Shown here: piece after piece, positions 53,974-62,458 of the stretch
Layout of the letters: each line of letters starts with the position of its first letter
Position numbering within the stretch: position 1 is the stretch's first letter
Assembly: GCF_001653755.1 (NCBI RefSeq)
Contig: NZ_CP015125.1
Location: 2,055,501-2,119,500 of the forward strand
Source: Dokdonia donghaensis DSW-1
Lineage (GTDB): Bacteria; Bacteroidota; Bacteroidia; Flavobacteriales; Flavobacteriaceae
Direction of reading: 5' to 3'
DNA: 64,000 nt
Notes under the pieces: model-generated
The model's input: the letters and a program-made list of their open reading frames with translations, nothing else
Told to the model about the DNA's origin: nothing
Databases searched by the model: none
Made by a program: the position numbers and the translations under genes

Positions 53974-55581
53974 TTAGCTTAAAATACGTTGCATAGACAT
54001 TGCAAGAATCACAATGACTATAAAATAGCTCAAGAGGATAATTACTTCCCTTTTTCCTGCTTTATAGAAGAAGACTTCAAGACCTTCTTTAAGCTCTCGT
54101 TTTATAATAAGACTTATACTGTAAGCTACTGCCATAGTAACGATACATCCTATAGCGTTCCACCAGAACCAGAATATAGCAGGGACATAAAGCCATAAAT
54201 ACATATTAAAGAGTACACCCGCTACAATACCTATGTTTGCGCCTAGGGCGTGTGTCTTTTTAGTTAATATAGCAAGTATAAATGCGGCAAGAATAGGTCC
54301 ATAAAAGATGGAGCTTATTTTATTTATAACCTCTATTACAGTACCCTCTATACTACCTGCAAAAAAGGCAAAAAATAAACATACAAGCCCCCAGAATACC
54401 GAAAGTAAACGAGAGTTCATTACATATTGCTTATCTGTCATATTAGGTTTAAAACGTTTAATAAAATCCTCAAGAGTCACTGCAGATAGGGAGTTTACCG
54501 TAGAACTCAATGAAGACATAGCTGCAGACATAATTGCTACAATAAGAATACCTATAATACCATTAGGTAAATACTTGATGATAAAAACAGGCACCATCAA
54601 ATCTGCTTTTTTACCTTCTAAAGAAGAGATGTTAGTTTGATACACACTATCTAAAAGTTCTTGAAAACCTGCGTCTTGTATAAGTAGGGTTCCTAGCACG
54701 AGACCCATTATACAATAGGTAAGTGTTATTGGGAATCTAAAGAGGCCATTTGCAAGTAGTAATTTCTTTATGGTAGGCATTCCTTTTGCAGAGAGAAGGC
54801 GCTGCGACTGTGTTTGATCTGTACCATAATATGAGGCATATAAAAAGAAACCTCCTATTACCATAGGCCAGAATCCAAATTCATCATTCTTATCTGCATT
54901 ATCAAATCCCCACTTAGAAAAATCTACAGCGGTAAGCCTATCTTGATCTACATTAGTTAAGAAATTTTCAAAACCACCTAGCTCACTTATTCCATAAACA
55001 AGACACACTATAATACCAAAAAAGAGAATGCACATTTGTATCACATCTCCCCATATCACAGCCTTCATACCTCCTTGAAAAGAATATATCATCGTGATGA
55101 CACCTATAATAAGCACAGAAATCCAGAAATCTATACCAATGGTGGCTTGTAAAATAAGCGCCATAGTATACACCATCACACCTGTCGCAACAGATCTACT
55201 TATCTGGAAAACAAAGCTAATGAGCAAACGTGAGGAGGCATCAAATCTTTTTTCTAGATACTCATAAACACTTACGATACCAGACTTATATAAAGACGGG
55301 ATTATAGCTATAAGCAAGAACGCCATTGCAAGTGGCACCCCAAACTCATAAGTTAACCACTGTAAACCTCCACCATCTTTAAGCCCTACAAATGCCGGTG
55401 CCGAAATAAAACTTATGGCAGACAGCTGCGTAGCCATAGTCGATAAACTGAGCGGAAACCACCCCATAGACTGCCCTCCTAGAAAGTAATCTTTTGAGTT
55501 GTTATTTTCTTTAAAGAAATAGCCTATTCCTAAGAAACCGAGGAGATACACGACAATGATAATGTAATCTATATAATTCAT
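53974..55581 (-). CDS. Sodium/solute symporter (SSS family)
   Basis: A 535-residue polytopic protein with about 13-14 membrane helices. SSS marks are DYFLGGQSMGWFPLSLSTMATQLSAISFISAPA (about 32-64), GGMKAVIWGDVIQM (about 170-183) and the substrate-binding region around FLLYASYYGTDQTQSQRLLSAKG. Predicted to import the released or intact sugar-glycerate with Na+. Located between the GH63 and glycerate kinase genes on the same strand. Substrate inferred from context. Confidence 0.9.
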   Translation of the reverse strand: MNYIDYIIIVVYLLGFLGIGYFFKENNNSKDYFLGGQSMGWFPLSLSTMATQLSAISFISAPAFVGLKDGGGLQWLTYEFGVPLAMAFLLIAIIPSLYKSGIVSVYEYLEKRFDASSRLLISFVFQISRSVATGVMVYTMALILQATIGIDFWISVLIIGVITMIYSFQGGMKAVIWGDVIQMCILFFGIIVCLVYGISELGGFENFLTNVDQDRLTAVDFSKWGFDNADKNDEFGFWPMVIGGFFLYASYYGTDQTQSQRLLSAKGMPTIKKLLLANGLFRFPITLTYCIMGLVLGTLLIQDAGFQELLDSVYQTNISSLEGKKADLMVPVFIIKYLPNGIIGILIVAIMSAAMSSLSSTVNSLSAVTLEDFIKRFKPNMTDKQYVMNSRLLSVFWGLVCLFFAFFAGSIEGTVIEVINKISSIFYGPILAAFILAILTKKTHALGANIGIVAGVLFNMYLWLYVPAIFWFWWNAIGCIVTMAVAYSISLIIKRELKEGLEVFFYKAGKREVIILLSYFIVIVILAMSMQRILS

Positions 55582-55618
55582 TTCTTATGCTTTGATGATT
55601 AGTAGTTGTGATATTTAC

Positions 55619-55633
55619 GCTTTCGCGAAAGCG
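55619..55633. repeat. Perfect 15-bp palindrome, intergenic
   Basis: GCTTTCGCGAAAGCG flanked by TTAC and TAAT, between symporter (start 55581) and GH63 (end 55734). Confidence 0.9.
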
Positions 55634-55638
55634 TAATA

Positions 55639-55696
55639 CTCCCTGTAAAATATTTAAAAGTAATGTATTAGACTTCTTATAAGAACCTACAGGGAG
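55639..55696. repeat. Inverted repeat in the symporter-GH63 spacer
   Basis: Perfect 9-bp arms CTCCCTGTA (55639-55647) and TACAGGGAG (55688-55696) 40 bp apart, with a 12-bp palindrome TTCTTATAAGAA (55674-55685) inside. Could form an RNA structure limiting read-through or protecting mRNA ends. Function unknown. Confidence 0.5.
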
Positions 55697-55733
55697 ATAC
55701 ATACTTAGAATAAATGGGGGAACTTAGTATGTT

Positions 55734-57041
55734 TTACTCTTTGCTTAATAAATCTATTAATAGCGCTGCACTCCAAGAAAAGTCATTACCACCATAACCG
55801 CCGCTGCCGTCCGTATGCATTTCCTTTCTAGAGTCAAAATATTCATAAAAACCATTTTTTTCTATAAGAGCAATGGTATCTTCTTTTACGCGCGCTGCGA
55901 TATCCTTGTATCCATAAGAGGTGAGACCTTTATAAAGCATCCAGTTGAGGTTCACCCATACTGGTCCTCTCCAGTACTTTTTTGGATTAAAGCGCTCACT
56001 AGTAGGATCAAATGATGCACATAGGTATTGACGGTCACCTCCAAATTTTTTCATCATAGTCTTCACCATTGTTTCTGCACGTTCTGGTGAAGGAATACCG
56101 GAAAACAAGGGAGCAAATGATGATGAGGATAGATAGGGTAGTGGCTTTTCATTACGTAAGTCGTAGTGAATGTATGCACCTACCTCTTTATCAAATAATT
56201 TGTTATCAAATGACTTTACAGCCTTGTCTTGCCATTTTTTGAGTTGTGCAATTTTATCATCGTTATCTCCTAGCAGTTCATACAGTTCAATAAGACATTT
56301 ATTAGACTTTATAAGAACTGCATTAAAAAGAGGGTCTTGTACCAGAAAAGGAGACAGCTCTGCAATTTTTGCATCATCATAGTTATGTGCTTTTGCTATC
56401 TCAATGATGTGTAGGTAGTGGTCATACTCTCTTTTTGATGGTCTCTCAGAAGCATCTACGTGTGTAGTATCTCTCCTCTCAAAAGTATAATCTGGGGGAT
56501 TCATTGTTTTCCAGATATCATCCCATATAGGTGAGTTATCTGTGCCAGACTCCCAGTTGTGATAAATGTAAACAAGGCCCTCGTCTTGAGGGTCACGTTT
56601 ATTATAAAAGTATTCGTGATTGTGATATACCTTATCTATTACAGATTGTACAAAGGCTAGTGAGGCTTTTTTGTTATCACTGGTATCATAGAGTTCTTTA
56701 AGCACAAATCCTGTAACTGGCGGTTGGGTCATTCCAGTAGATTTATATTTTTTTGAAGATTGTGGGTGTAAACTTGATTTATGAAAATCTGCTCCTGGAA
56801 AATAGGTGTCTGTTTCGGTGTGAAAAATGATGTGAGGTATAAATCCATTATCCCACTGTGCATCTAGTAGTGTTTCTATTTCTTTTTCTGCCTTAGGCAT
56901 ATCAAAATGTGCAAAACCAATAGCAATCAAACCAGAGTCCCAAAACCATTGAAAAGGGTAGAGGTTTGCACAAGGAATACTAAAGGTATCTTTCCAGTTT
57001 TTATTTAATACATCAATCGCTCTTTGCTGTAATATTTTCAT
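55734..57041 (-). CDS. GH63-like hydrolase (mannosylglycerate/glucosylglycerate hydrolase type)
   Basis: A 435-residue (alpha/alpha)6 enzyme without signal peptide, the length of bacterial GH63 mannosylglycerate and glucosylglycerate hydrolases. Visible motifs: YPFQWFWDSGLIAIGFAHFD (near 28-47), HNWESGTDNSPIWDDIW with the catalytic Asp region (near 160-176), RGPVWVNLNWMLYKGLTSYGY (about 356-376) and GFYEYFDSRKEMHTDGSGGYGGNDFSWSAAL. It lies between a TonB receptor and an SSS symporter, next to glycerate kinase and ManA, favouring mannosylglycerate. Trehalase-like or oligosaccharide-processing activity is the alternative. Confidence 0.82.
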   Translation of the reverse strand: MKILQQRAIDVLNKNWKDTFSIPCANLYPFQWFWDSGLIAIGFAHFDMPKAEKEIETLLDAQWDNGFIPHIIFHTETDTYFPGADFHKSSLHPQSSKKYKSTGMTQPPVTGFVLKELYDTSDNKKASLAFVQSVIDKVYHNHEYFYNKRDPQDEGLVYIYHNWESGTDNSPIWDDIWKTMNPPDYTFERRDTTHVDASERPSKREYDHYLHIIEIAKAHNYDDAKIAELSPFLVQDPLFNAVLIKSNKCLIELYELLGDNDDKIAQLKKWQDKAVKSFDNKLFDKEVGAYIHYDLRNEKPLPYLSSSSFAPLFSGIPSPERAETMVKTMMKKFGGDRQYLCASFDPTSERFNPKKYWRGPVWVNLNWMLYKGLTSYGYKDIAARVKEDTIALIEKNGFYEYFDSRKEMHTDGSGGYGGNDFSWSAALLIDLLSKE

Positions 57042-57060
57042 ATAGTAAAATGATTAATAA

Positions 57061-57094
57061 GGACTCATTATCTACCTATTGTAAATAATGAGCC
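57061..57094 (-). other. Intercistronic hairpin between TonB receptor and GH63 genes
   Basis: Arms CTCATTAT / ATAATGAG pair across a 13-base loop directly after the receptor stop; no T-run on the minus strand. Possibly sets receptor transcript excess over the enzyme genes, as in other Bacteroidota uptake operons (inference). Confidence 0.5.
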
Positions 57095-57118
57095 CTAACA
57101 AACTAATTAACAAGTAAA

Positions 57119-59782
57119 TTAAAAATTAAAAGTAGCAGTCAAGAAAAGTCTGCGTGGTAGGATAGGTCTCCCGAAAAAGAACTCTCCATCTCCAGACTGC
57201 CCAGCAATACCTGCGCGAGGGTTACCCTCGGTGAGGCCACTGCTGTCAAAAAGATTAAACACAGACATACCAACTCTAAGGGAGTTGTCATCTTGTGTCT
57301 CAAAAGTATAACCAGCGCCAAGTCTTGCAATAGTTATCGCATCTAGCTCTACATTATTTGTGTCATCTGTAAACTTTGCTCCTGTATGATTTAGGCTAAA
57401 GTTTGCATCAAACTTTTTCTGACTGTAGTTAAGACCTAGACTTCCTAAAAATTTAGGTTGTCTCGCGATCTCATTACCTTCGTTTATAGTGGCACTGGTA
57501 TTATCAACTAGATTCAGGGTTTCGTTTTGGGTAATTTCGTGATTTTGATATGTTGCCGTAGCATTTATACTAAAGGCGTCAGATAATCTGTAGTTACCTG
57601 TTGCTTCAAGACCTACAGTACGTGTGGTTTGCTCACTTCTGGCTTGGTCTACAAGTTGTCCTCCTACGATAGCTTGATCTATACGTATACGGTCACTTAA
57701 GTTTACATAATAACCGGCCACAGATCCAGAGAAGGCTGCTGTACCAAATTTTGCTCCAGCTTCTGCTTGTATAATTGTTTCTGCATCATAGTTAGTCTCT
57801 CTTATGCCTGGGGTAGGAGCAAAACCTCTTTGTTGAGGGAAGAAAAAACCTCTTGAGAAGTTTGCATACAAGTTTGTAGCCTCTGTAAGTTCATAAAGAC
57901 CGGCAAGTGATACAGCCCAGTCTGTAGCATCTATTTCTCCTACGGCAAAGCTGCCATCTGCATATGATACATTCTGAAGATTATCTGTAAGTTCATCATT
58001 TTCATATACTTCAGAGGTAGCAATACCACCTCTTCTAAATGTTCCTGCAGTATTCTCAATACGTACACCTACATCAAAGCGCCATCTATCATAAACCATC
58101 TCATCTGTAAGATAAAAAGCAGTCCTGCTTTGATCTAAAAAGTTATTTGAGGTCATACCTATACGGTTGTATAAACCACCAGTAGAGTAGATGACATTGC
58201 TACCTCCAGCATCTGTGTAATTAAGGTTTACGAGACGAGGATCATTATTAAATTCAGACAGCACTCTGTATTGATAGTTTACATCCTCTGCTTCTGTTCT
58301 GGCAAGATATGTTCCTAATGTAAACGTGTGATTTCTATTTTCTGTTTTATAAACTAAGTTAGCCTCCCCAGAGTAGTCTGTCATAGGTCGTAAACGGTCT
58401 ACGTGTAGATTTTCTACTACGAGGTCATTACCATCTATTTGTCCACCAGCCCCATTTTGATAAGTTGCATTAAAGCCAGTATTATCTGGAGCAACGGCTG
58501 CTACATAGTCGTTTAACGTAATTGGGTTTCCATAATCACCATTACCACCTACATAAAGAGCAAAGTTGTGCTCATAGTTTGCATATTTTGCTTTTGCATC
58601 AAACTGTAAGTTGTCAGAAAGATTATAATCAAAATCTGCCATAAGGTAGCCTCCACTTGTAAAAACACCATCATCTATAGGGCTTGTGTAAGCACCTCCT
58701 GGTGTACGGAAAGACGTATTTGCAAGGTCTCCTGCTAGTAACTGCTCTACAGGTTCACCATCGTTACCATTTATACGGTCTCTTGATCCTCCTTGCAGTG
58801 GGAGAGGTAAGTAAAACTGGGCTCTGTCGTTAATAAATTGTCCGTGCACAGTAAAAGATCCATTATCAAACTTCTTTTTAATATTTGCTCTAAACTGTAC
58901 TCCACGCGTATCAAGACCTGTATCTATAGGACCGCTATCTTTTCTTATAAATCCCGTAAATGCATAAAATGTATTTGAGTCTTCACCACCTAGTTTTCCT
59001 CCGGTGTAAAAATCTGTTTTAAGACGACCCTCTGTACCGTATTCTAGATTTATGATGTTTTCATCATTTGTATCTCCTGTTTTACTAGTATAGTTAATAA
59101 TACCAGCCACAGACCCTGCACCATATAAAACTGCAGCACCACCTCTAACAAACTCTACACCTTTAAAGCCTATATCTGGTCTTGCATACACATCGTGAGC
59201 AGATGAGTTAAGACCAAAGGTGCTCATAAGTGGCATACCGTCATATTGTAACGGGTTAAATACATACTGTCCTCCAGAGGGTAAACCTCTCACAAAGAGA
59301 TTTGTTGCAGTCTCACCACCACCACCTTCTGCGGTAATACCTGGGACACCACGAAGGATATCTGCCTGACTGTTTGCAGATAACTTTGTGATCTCTTCTT
59401 GTTTTACAGAACTTATAGATAGAGGAGCCTGTTTTTGAGATCTAAAAGTAGATGATGCAGTAAGCACAACTTCATCTAGGGCATTACCATCTTGTAAGAC
59501 AATATTATAACTAAGTGGGGATCCGTTTAATGTTATAGTTTCTGTAAATGTTTTATACCCAACATACGAAGTAAGAAGCGTTTGTGGGCCAGTAAGACTT
59601 GTAGAGAAAATAAAGTTTCCGTCAAAATCTGATACGGTACCTTCTGTAGTACCATCTATAGTCACATTTGCACCAGGTATAGGCATACCTGTATTATCCT
59701 TTACTGTTCCTGAAATTTCCGTTTGCGAGAAACTTACAACAGCGCTCATAGCGAGTAGTAAACTGAGTAGTATCTTTTTCAT
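57119..59782 (-). CDS. TonB-dependent receptor with carboxypeptidase-like N-terminal domain
   Basis: An 887-residue receptor: signal peptide (ending VVSFSQ), CarboxypepD_reg-like domain (about 22-105; GTVKDNTGMPIPGANVTIDGTTEGTVSDFDGNF), plug (about 115-240; LRGVPGITAEGGGGETATNLFVRGLPSGG) and barrel ending LTATFNF. No SusD partner is present, so it is not a classical SusC; it is FecA/CirA-like in layout. First gene of the minus operon and divergent from lacI. Predicted to import a small glycoside, probably the GH63 substrate. Confidence 0.9.
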   Translation of the reverse strand: MKKILLSLLLAMSAVVSFSQTEISGTVKDNTGMPIPGANVTIDGTTEGTVSDFDGNFIFSTSLTGPQTLLTSYVGYKTFTETITLNGSPLSYNIVLQDGNALDEVVLTASSTFRSQKQAPLSISSVKQEEITKLSANSQADILRGVPGITAEGGGGETATNLFVRGLPSGGQYVFNPLQYDGMPLMSTFGLNSSAHDVYARPDIGFKGVEFVRGGAAVLYGAGSVAGIINYTSKTGDTNDENIINLEYGTEGRLKTDFYTGGKLGGEDSNTFYAFTGFIRKDSGPIDTGLDTRGVQFRANIKKKFDNGSFTVHGQFINDRAQFYLPLPLQGGSRDRINGNDGEPVEQLLAGDLANTSFRTPGGAYTSPIDDGVFTSGGYLMADFDYNLSDNLQFDAKAKYANYEHNFALYVGGNGDYGNPITLNDYVAAVAPDNTGFNATYQNGAGGQIDGNDLVVENLHVDRLRPMTDYSGEANLVYKTENRNHTFTLGTYLARTEAEDVNYQYRVLSEFNNDPRLVNLNYTDAGGSNVIYSTGGLYNRIGMTSNNFLDQSRTAFYLTDEMVYDRWRFDVGVRIENTAGTFRRGGIATSEVYENDELTDNLQNVSYADGSFAVGEIDATDWAVSLAGLYELTEATNLYANFSRGFFFPQQRGFAPTPGIRETNYDAETIIQAEAGAKFGTAAFSGSVAGYYVNLSDRIRIDQAIVGGQLVDQARSEQTTRTVGLEATGNYRLSDAFSINATATYQNHEITQNETLNLVDNTSATINEGNEIARQPKFLGSLGLNYSQKKFDANFSLNHTGAKFTDDTNNVELDAITIARLGAGYTFETQDDNSLRVGMSVFNLFDSSGLTEGNPRAGIAGQSGDGEFFFGRPILPRRLFLTATFNF

Positions 59783-59853
59783 TATAAATGCGTTTAATTG
59801 ATTTTCTATGTAAATATATTTTCATATTCATAAAAATGATGCTAATAATTTAT

Positions 59854-59889
59854 CATATTTGTATGCAAACGATTGCGGTAACGTTTGCA
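59854..59889. promoter_or_regulatory. Promoter with paired LacI-type operators
   Basis: Two adjacent 12-bp LacI-family boxes, GCAAACGATTGC (59865-59876) and GGTAACGTTTGC (59877-59888), form a larger palindrome (59864-59889). A -7-like CATATTTG (59854-59861) for the plus strand is just upstream, so the operators lie at or after the lacI transcript start. Regulation of both divergent units by the LacI protein is predicted. Confidence 0.75.
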
Positions 59890-59916
59890 ACTTTAAATTT
59901 TAGTTAATTTTATGTT

Positions 59917-60948
59917 ATGAAGAAAGAGGTAACTACCCTTAAGACTATTGCAAAAAAATTAAATATCTCAATATCAACCGTTTCTAGAGCACTTAATGAT
60001 CATCCAGACATAAGTAAAGAAACAAAGGCAAAAGTACAGGAGCTTGCAAATGCGTTACACTACGTGCCTAATATTTTTGCAAAAGGTTTTAGAAAACATA
60101 AGTCTAATATTATAGGGGTTATTGTACCTACCATAACGCACTATTTTACAACTACCATAGTGAGGGGTATACTAGAAGAAGCTGCTGTAAAAGGATATCG
60201 TGTTATTATATCTGAGTCTAATAATGATGTTACCAGCCAGAATGAGATGCTCAATACAATGATACAATTTGGCGTAGATGGGATACTTGCCTCTCTTACA
60301 AAGATGACTCGCAACATAGATACTATATTACCCATCGCACATACAGTACCATTAATTCTATTTGATAAAGTCTCAGAAAAAATACCTTGTACTCAAATAA
60401 CTATTAATGATGAGCAAGCCGCTTTTAATGCAGTAGAGCATCTTATTAATATAGGAAAGAGAAGAATAGCCATTATAAAAGAGGGTGAGTTTTCTTATAC
60501 CTCACAGAAGCGTTACAAAGGATATATAAAAGCCCTAGAAGCTCATAATATTGCTGTAGACGATAAAATTATATTAAGTGTAGATGACATCTCTCTAACT
60601 CAAGGGAAGCGTATGACTAATATTTTATTAAGTCTCAAAAAAAGACCAGATGCTATTTTTGCCATAACAGATAGTGCCGCAATAGGGGTCATACAGACTC
60701 TTAATAAATCAAATATTAGAATCCCAGAGGAGATTGCCGTTGTGGGCTTCAGTAATTCAAAAAGCTCAAAAATAGTAGAGCCCAATCTCACGACTGTAAG
60801 TCAGCCTGGTAATTTGATAGGGAAGACTGCAGTATCATATCTTATTAGTGAGATAGAGAATGAGAGTGATACAGAAATGACCACTAGTAAAACCGTAGAG
60901 ATTAACACGGAACTTATAGTAAGGGAATCTACATTAAAATTAAGCTAG
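59917..60948 (+). CDS. LacI-family transcriptional regulator
   Basis: A 343-residue repressor. The N-terminal HTH (TTLKTIAKKLNISISTVSRALNDHPDISKETKAKVQELA, about 6-44) and hinge (ALHYVPNIFAKGFR) are followed by a periplasmic-binding-like sensor domain (about 62-330; GVIVPTITHYFTTTIVRGILEEA, DGILASL, VVGFSNSKSSKIVEPNLTTVSQPG). Divergent from the TonB receptor operon and preceded by paired LacI boxes, so it is the likely local regulator; the effector could be the imported glycoside or a product. Confidence 0.93.
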   Translation: MKKEVTTLKTIAKKLNISISTVSRALNDHPDISKETKAKVQELANALHYVPNIFAKGFRKHKSNIIGVIVPTITHYFTTTIVRGILEEAAVKGYRVIISESNNDVTSQNEMLNTMIQFGVDGILASLTKMTRNIDTILPIAHTVPLILFDKVSEKIPCTQITINDEQAAFNAVEHLINIGKRRIAIIKEGEFSYTSQKRYKGYIKALEAHNIAVDDKIILSVDDISLTQGKRMTNILLSLKKRPDAIFAITDSAAIGVIQTLNKSNIRIPEEIAVVGFSNSKSSKIVEPNLTTVSQPGNLIGKTAVSYLISEIENESDTEMTTSKTVEINTELIVRESTLKLS

Positions 60949-60967
60949 CTTGCAAGTTTCTTTTTAC

Positions 60968-60982
60968 GCTTTCGCGAAAGCG
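60968..60982. repeat. Perfect 15-bp palindrome, intergenic
   Basis: GCTTTCGCGAAAGCG flanked by TTTTAC and TACT, 20 bp after the lacI stop. Confidence 0.9.
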
Positions 60983-61101
60983 TACTACAAAAAACATCAA
61001 TTATGACTATTTATAGTACATTAGTATGCCTTAATGATTTTTAAAATAGAGCAATTTCTCTAAATTGAAAATGGTCTAATAAATCACAAACACTCGTAAT
61101 A

Positions 61102-61719
61102 ATGGAGGACCTTCTTACTTTTTCTTTAACCGTATTTACCAGTTTTTTTGCGATTACAAACCCTATATCAAATATGACAATCTTCTTGTCACTTACAGAT
61201 GGTGCCAGTAAAAAGGTAAAAAAGGATATTAATAAGAGAGCCACAATAGTGGCCTTTATTATTGTAGCTCTGTTTGTACTATTAGGTAAGTTTATTTTTG
61301 AATTATTTCACATAACAATTCCAGCTTTTAAAATTTTTGGAGGGATACTCGTTTTTCTTATAGGTTTTGATTTACTTCAGTCTAAGAAGTCTAGTGTAAA
61401 GCACCTCAAAACGGTAGATGTAGATGAAAATATTGCGATATCACCTCTAGCTATACCTATAATAGCGGGACCGGGTACCATTGTTACTGCGATGAACTCT
61501 GTTGCAGATGCGAGTTATATGCAAATAGGTCTTGTAATTTTAATTTTTGGGCTTATGTGCTTATTGACATATATCACATTTCGCGCAAGCGATTTTATCG
61601 TAAAAGTCTTAGGTAATAATGTGATCTCTGTGATAGGTAAGATTATGGGATTAATCATTGGTATAATAGGTACTGGGATGATAATAGAAGGGATTAAAAT
61701 TTCGTTTAACTTATCATAA
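61102..61719 (+). CDS. marC: MarC/UPF0056 family membrane protein
   Basis: A 205-residue protein with six predicted membrane segments: SLTVFTSFFAITNPISNMTIFLSL (family motif NP), FKIFGGILVFLIGFDLLQ, ISPLAIPIIAGPGTIVTAMN (motif PGTI) and the C-terminal LIIGIIGTGMIIEGI. Length and spacing match the MarC family, whose function is unsettled. It is a lone gene with 153 bp upstream. A TTTCGCGCAAGCG stretch (61570-61582) is a poor match to the window palindrome. Confidence 0.9.
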   Translation: MEDLLTFSLTVFTSFFAITNPISNMTIFLSLTDGASKKVKKDINKRATIVAFIIVALFVLLGKFIFELFHITIPAFKIFGGILVFLIGFDLLQSKKSSVKHLKTVDVDENIAISPLAIPIIAGPGTIVTAMNSVADASYMQIGLVILIFGLMCLLTYITFRASDFIVKVLGNNVISVIGKIMGLIIGIIGTGMIIEGIKISFNLS

Positions 61720-61789
61720 GTAAGCTCGTTCTAAACGTGAGTTGTGAGATATACTATAAATTAAACCTCAGACGTTGATATATTTGTAA

Positions 61790-62118
61790 ATGATAAACCG
61801 CGTGCTCAAACATATACAAGAAAACAAGACAGCCTTTTTATAATCTCTAGAGATTATAAAAGGCCTCAGTTCTATAAAGAACCTATTAATTATACGACCA
61901 TCCAATTATATTTTGAAGAGCCCATAGGTTTAACGAGCTGTTATTCTGAGCAGGATGGAAGTATTAATAAACTAGTAGCGCTGGGTAATCACTCTTATAA
62001 AAAGGTAAATGCCAAAGGCCTAGAAAACCTTTACTTCTATAAAGACGGGAGACTTATAAAAGCAAGTATAGACGGTGGGGTTATACAATTTGAACTCGTA
62101 GCTACAACTAAGATGTAA
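61790..62118 (+). pseudogene. Frameshifted small hypothetical gene
   Basis: ATG at 61790 opens MINRVLKHIQENKTAF, then hits TAA at 61841. The next frame reads a natural protein from about 61834 to TAA at 62116-62118 (FIISRDYKRPQFYKE ... GLENLYFYKDGRLIKASI). One missing T in the run at 61835-61839 would join them into about 110 residues. A TATATTTG -7 element (61778-61785) lies just upstream of the ATG. The slip point is inside a 33-bp near-perfect palindrome. I recognise no family. Either a recent pseudogene or a sequencing error. Confidence 0.5.
61832..61864. repeat. 33-bp near-perfect palindrome in the broken gene
   Basis: GCCTTTTTATAATCTC and its inverse complement meet at a TAGAG centre, with one extra T on one side. 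It covers the suspected frameshift. Extruded or transcribed, it would form a 16-bp hairpin, a known hot spot for slippage. Confidence 0.75.
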
Positions 62119-62148
62119 AAGTTCAATTATAAGAATGTGTAGAAATAA

Positions 62149-62182
62149 AAAAACCTTACAATCATTTGATTGTAAGGTTTTT
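62149..62182. terminator. Bidirectional terminator 3' of tRNA-Arg
   Basis: A perfect 16-bp stem (AAAAACCTTACAATCA and complement) with a two-base loop and A/T tracts on both sides. On the minus strand it follows the tRNA directly; on the plus strand it can end marC-side transcription. Confidence 0.85.
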
Positions 62183-62183
62183 G

Positions 62184-62257
62184 TGACCTCGACAGGATTC
62201 AAACCTGTAACCTCTTGAGCCGTAATCAAGTGCGCTATTCAGTTGCGCCACGAGGCC
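62184..62257 (-). tRNA. tRNA-Arg (anticodon ACG)
   Basis: A 74-nt cloverleaf on the minus strand: acceptor GGCCTCG/CGAGGTC with one G-U pair, D-arm GCGCAACTGAATAGCGC, anticodon stem CTTGA/TCAAG with loop TTACGGC (anticodon ACG), T-arm ACAGG-TTTGAATC-CTGT and discriminator A. The 3' CCA is not encoded. The modified anticodon ICG would read CGU/CGC/CGA. A terminator follows immediately. Confidence 0.95.
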
Positions 62258-62293
62258 TTTTAGAAACAATAATTACTTATTTGTTTCGGGGTG

Positions 62294-62325
62294 CAAATAT
62301 ACAATCATTTTATTGTTATGCACAA
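62294..62325 (-). promoter_or_regulatory. Promoter of tRNA-Arg
   Basis: On the minus strand a perfect -7 element TATATTTG (62301-62294) and a -33-like TTG (62325-62323) separated by 21 bp, ending 36 bp before the tRNA. Matches the Bacteroidota sigma-factor consensus. Confidence 0.7.
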
Positions 62326-62458
62326 GTAAAAGATAAAAAAAATGAGATTGTTTTTCTATACAAAAGTATAGTTGTCGTTCATTCAGTGTTTTACATCATA
62401 GATTAATTTAAGGCAGAAACTTTTATATATCTTAGTACTATAAATACTCGCTTTATCT

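Noticed and set aside
57119..59782. SusC of a SusCD polysaccharide locus
   Set aside because: No SusD-like lipoprotein is adjacent; the layout fits a non-SusC TonB receptor for a small glycoside.
61570..61582. TTTCGCGCAAGCG in marC as another palindrome copy
   Set aside because: Breaks the central symmetry and does not encode AFAKA (reads FRASD); likely chance.
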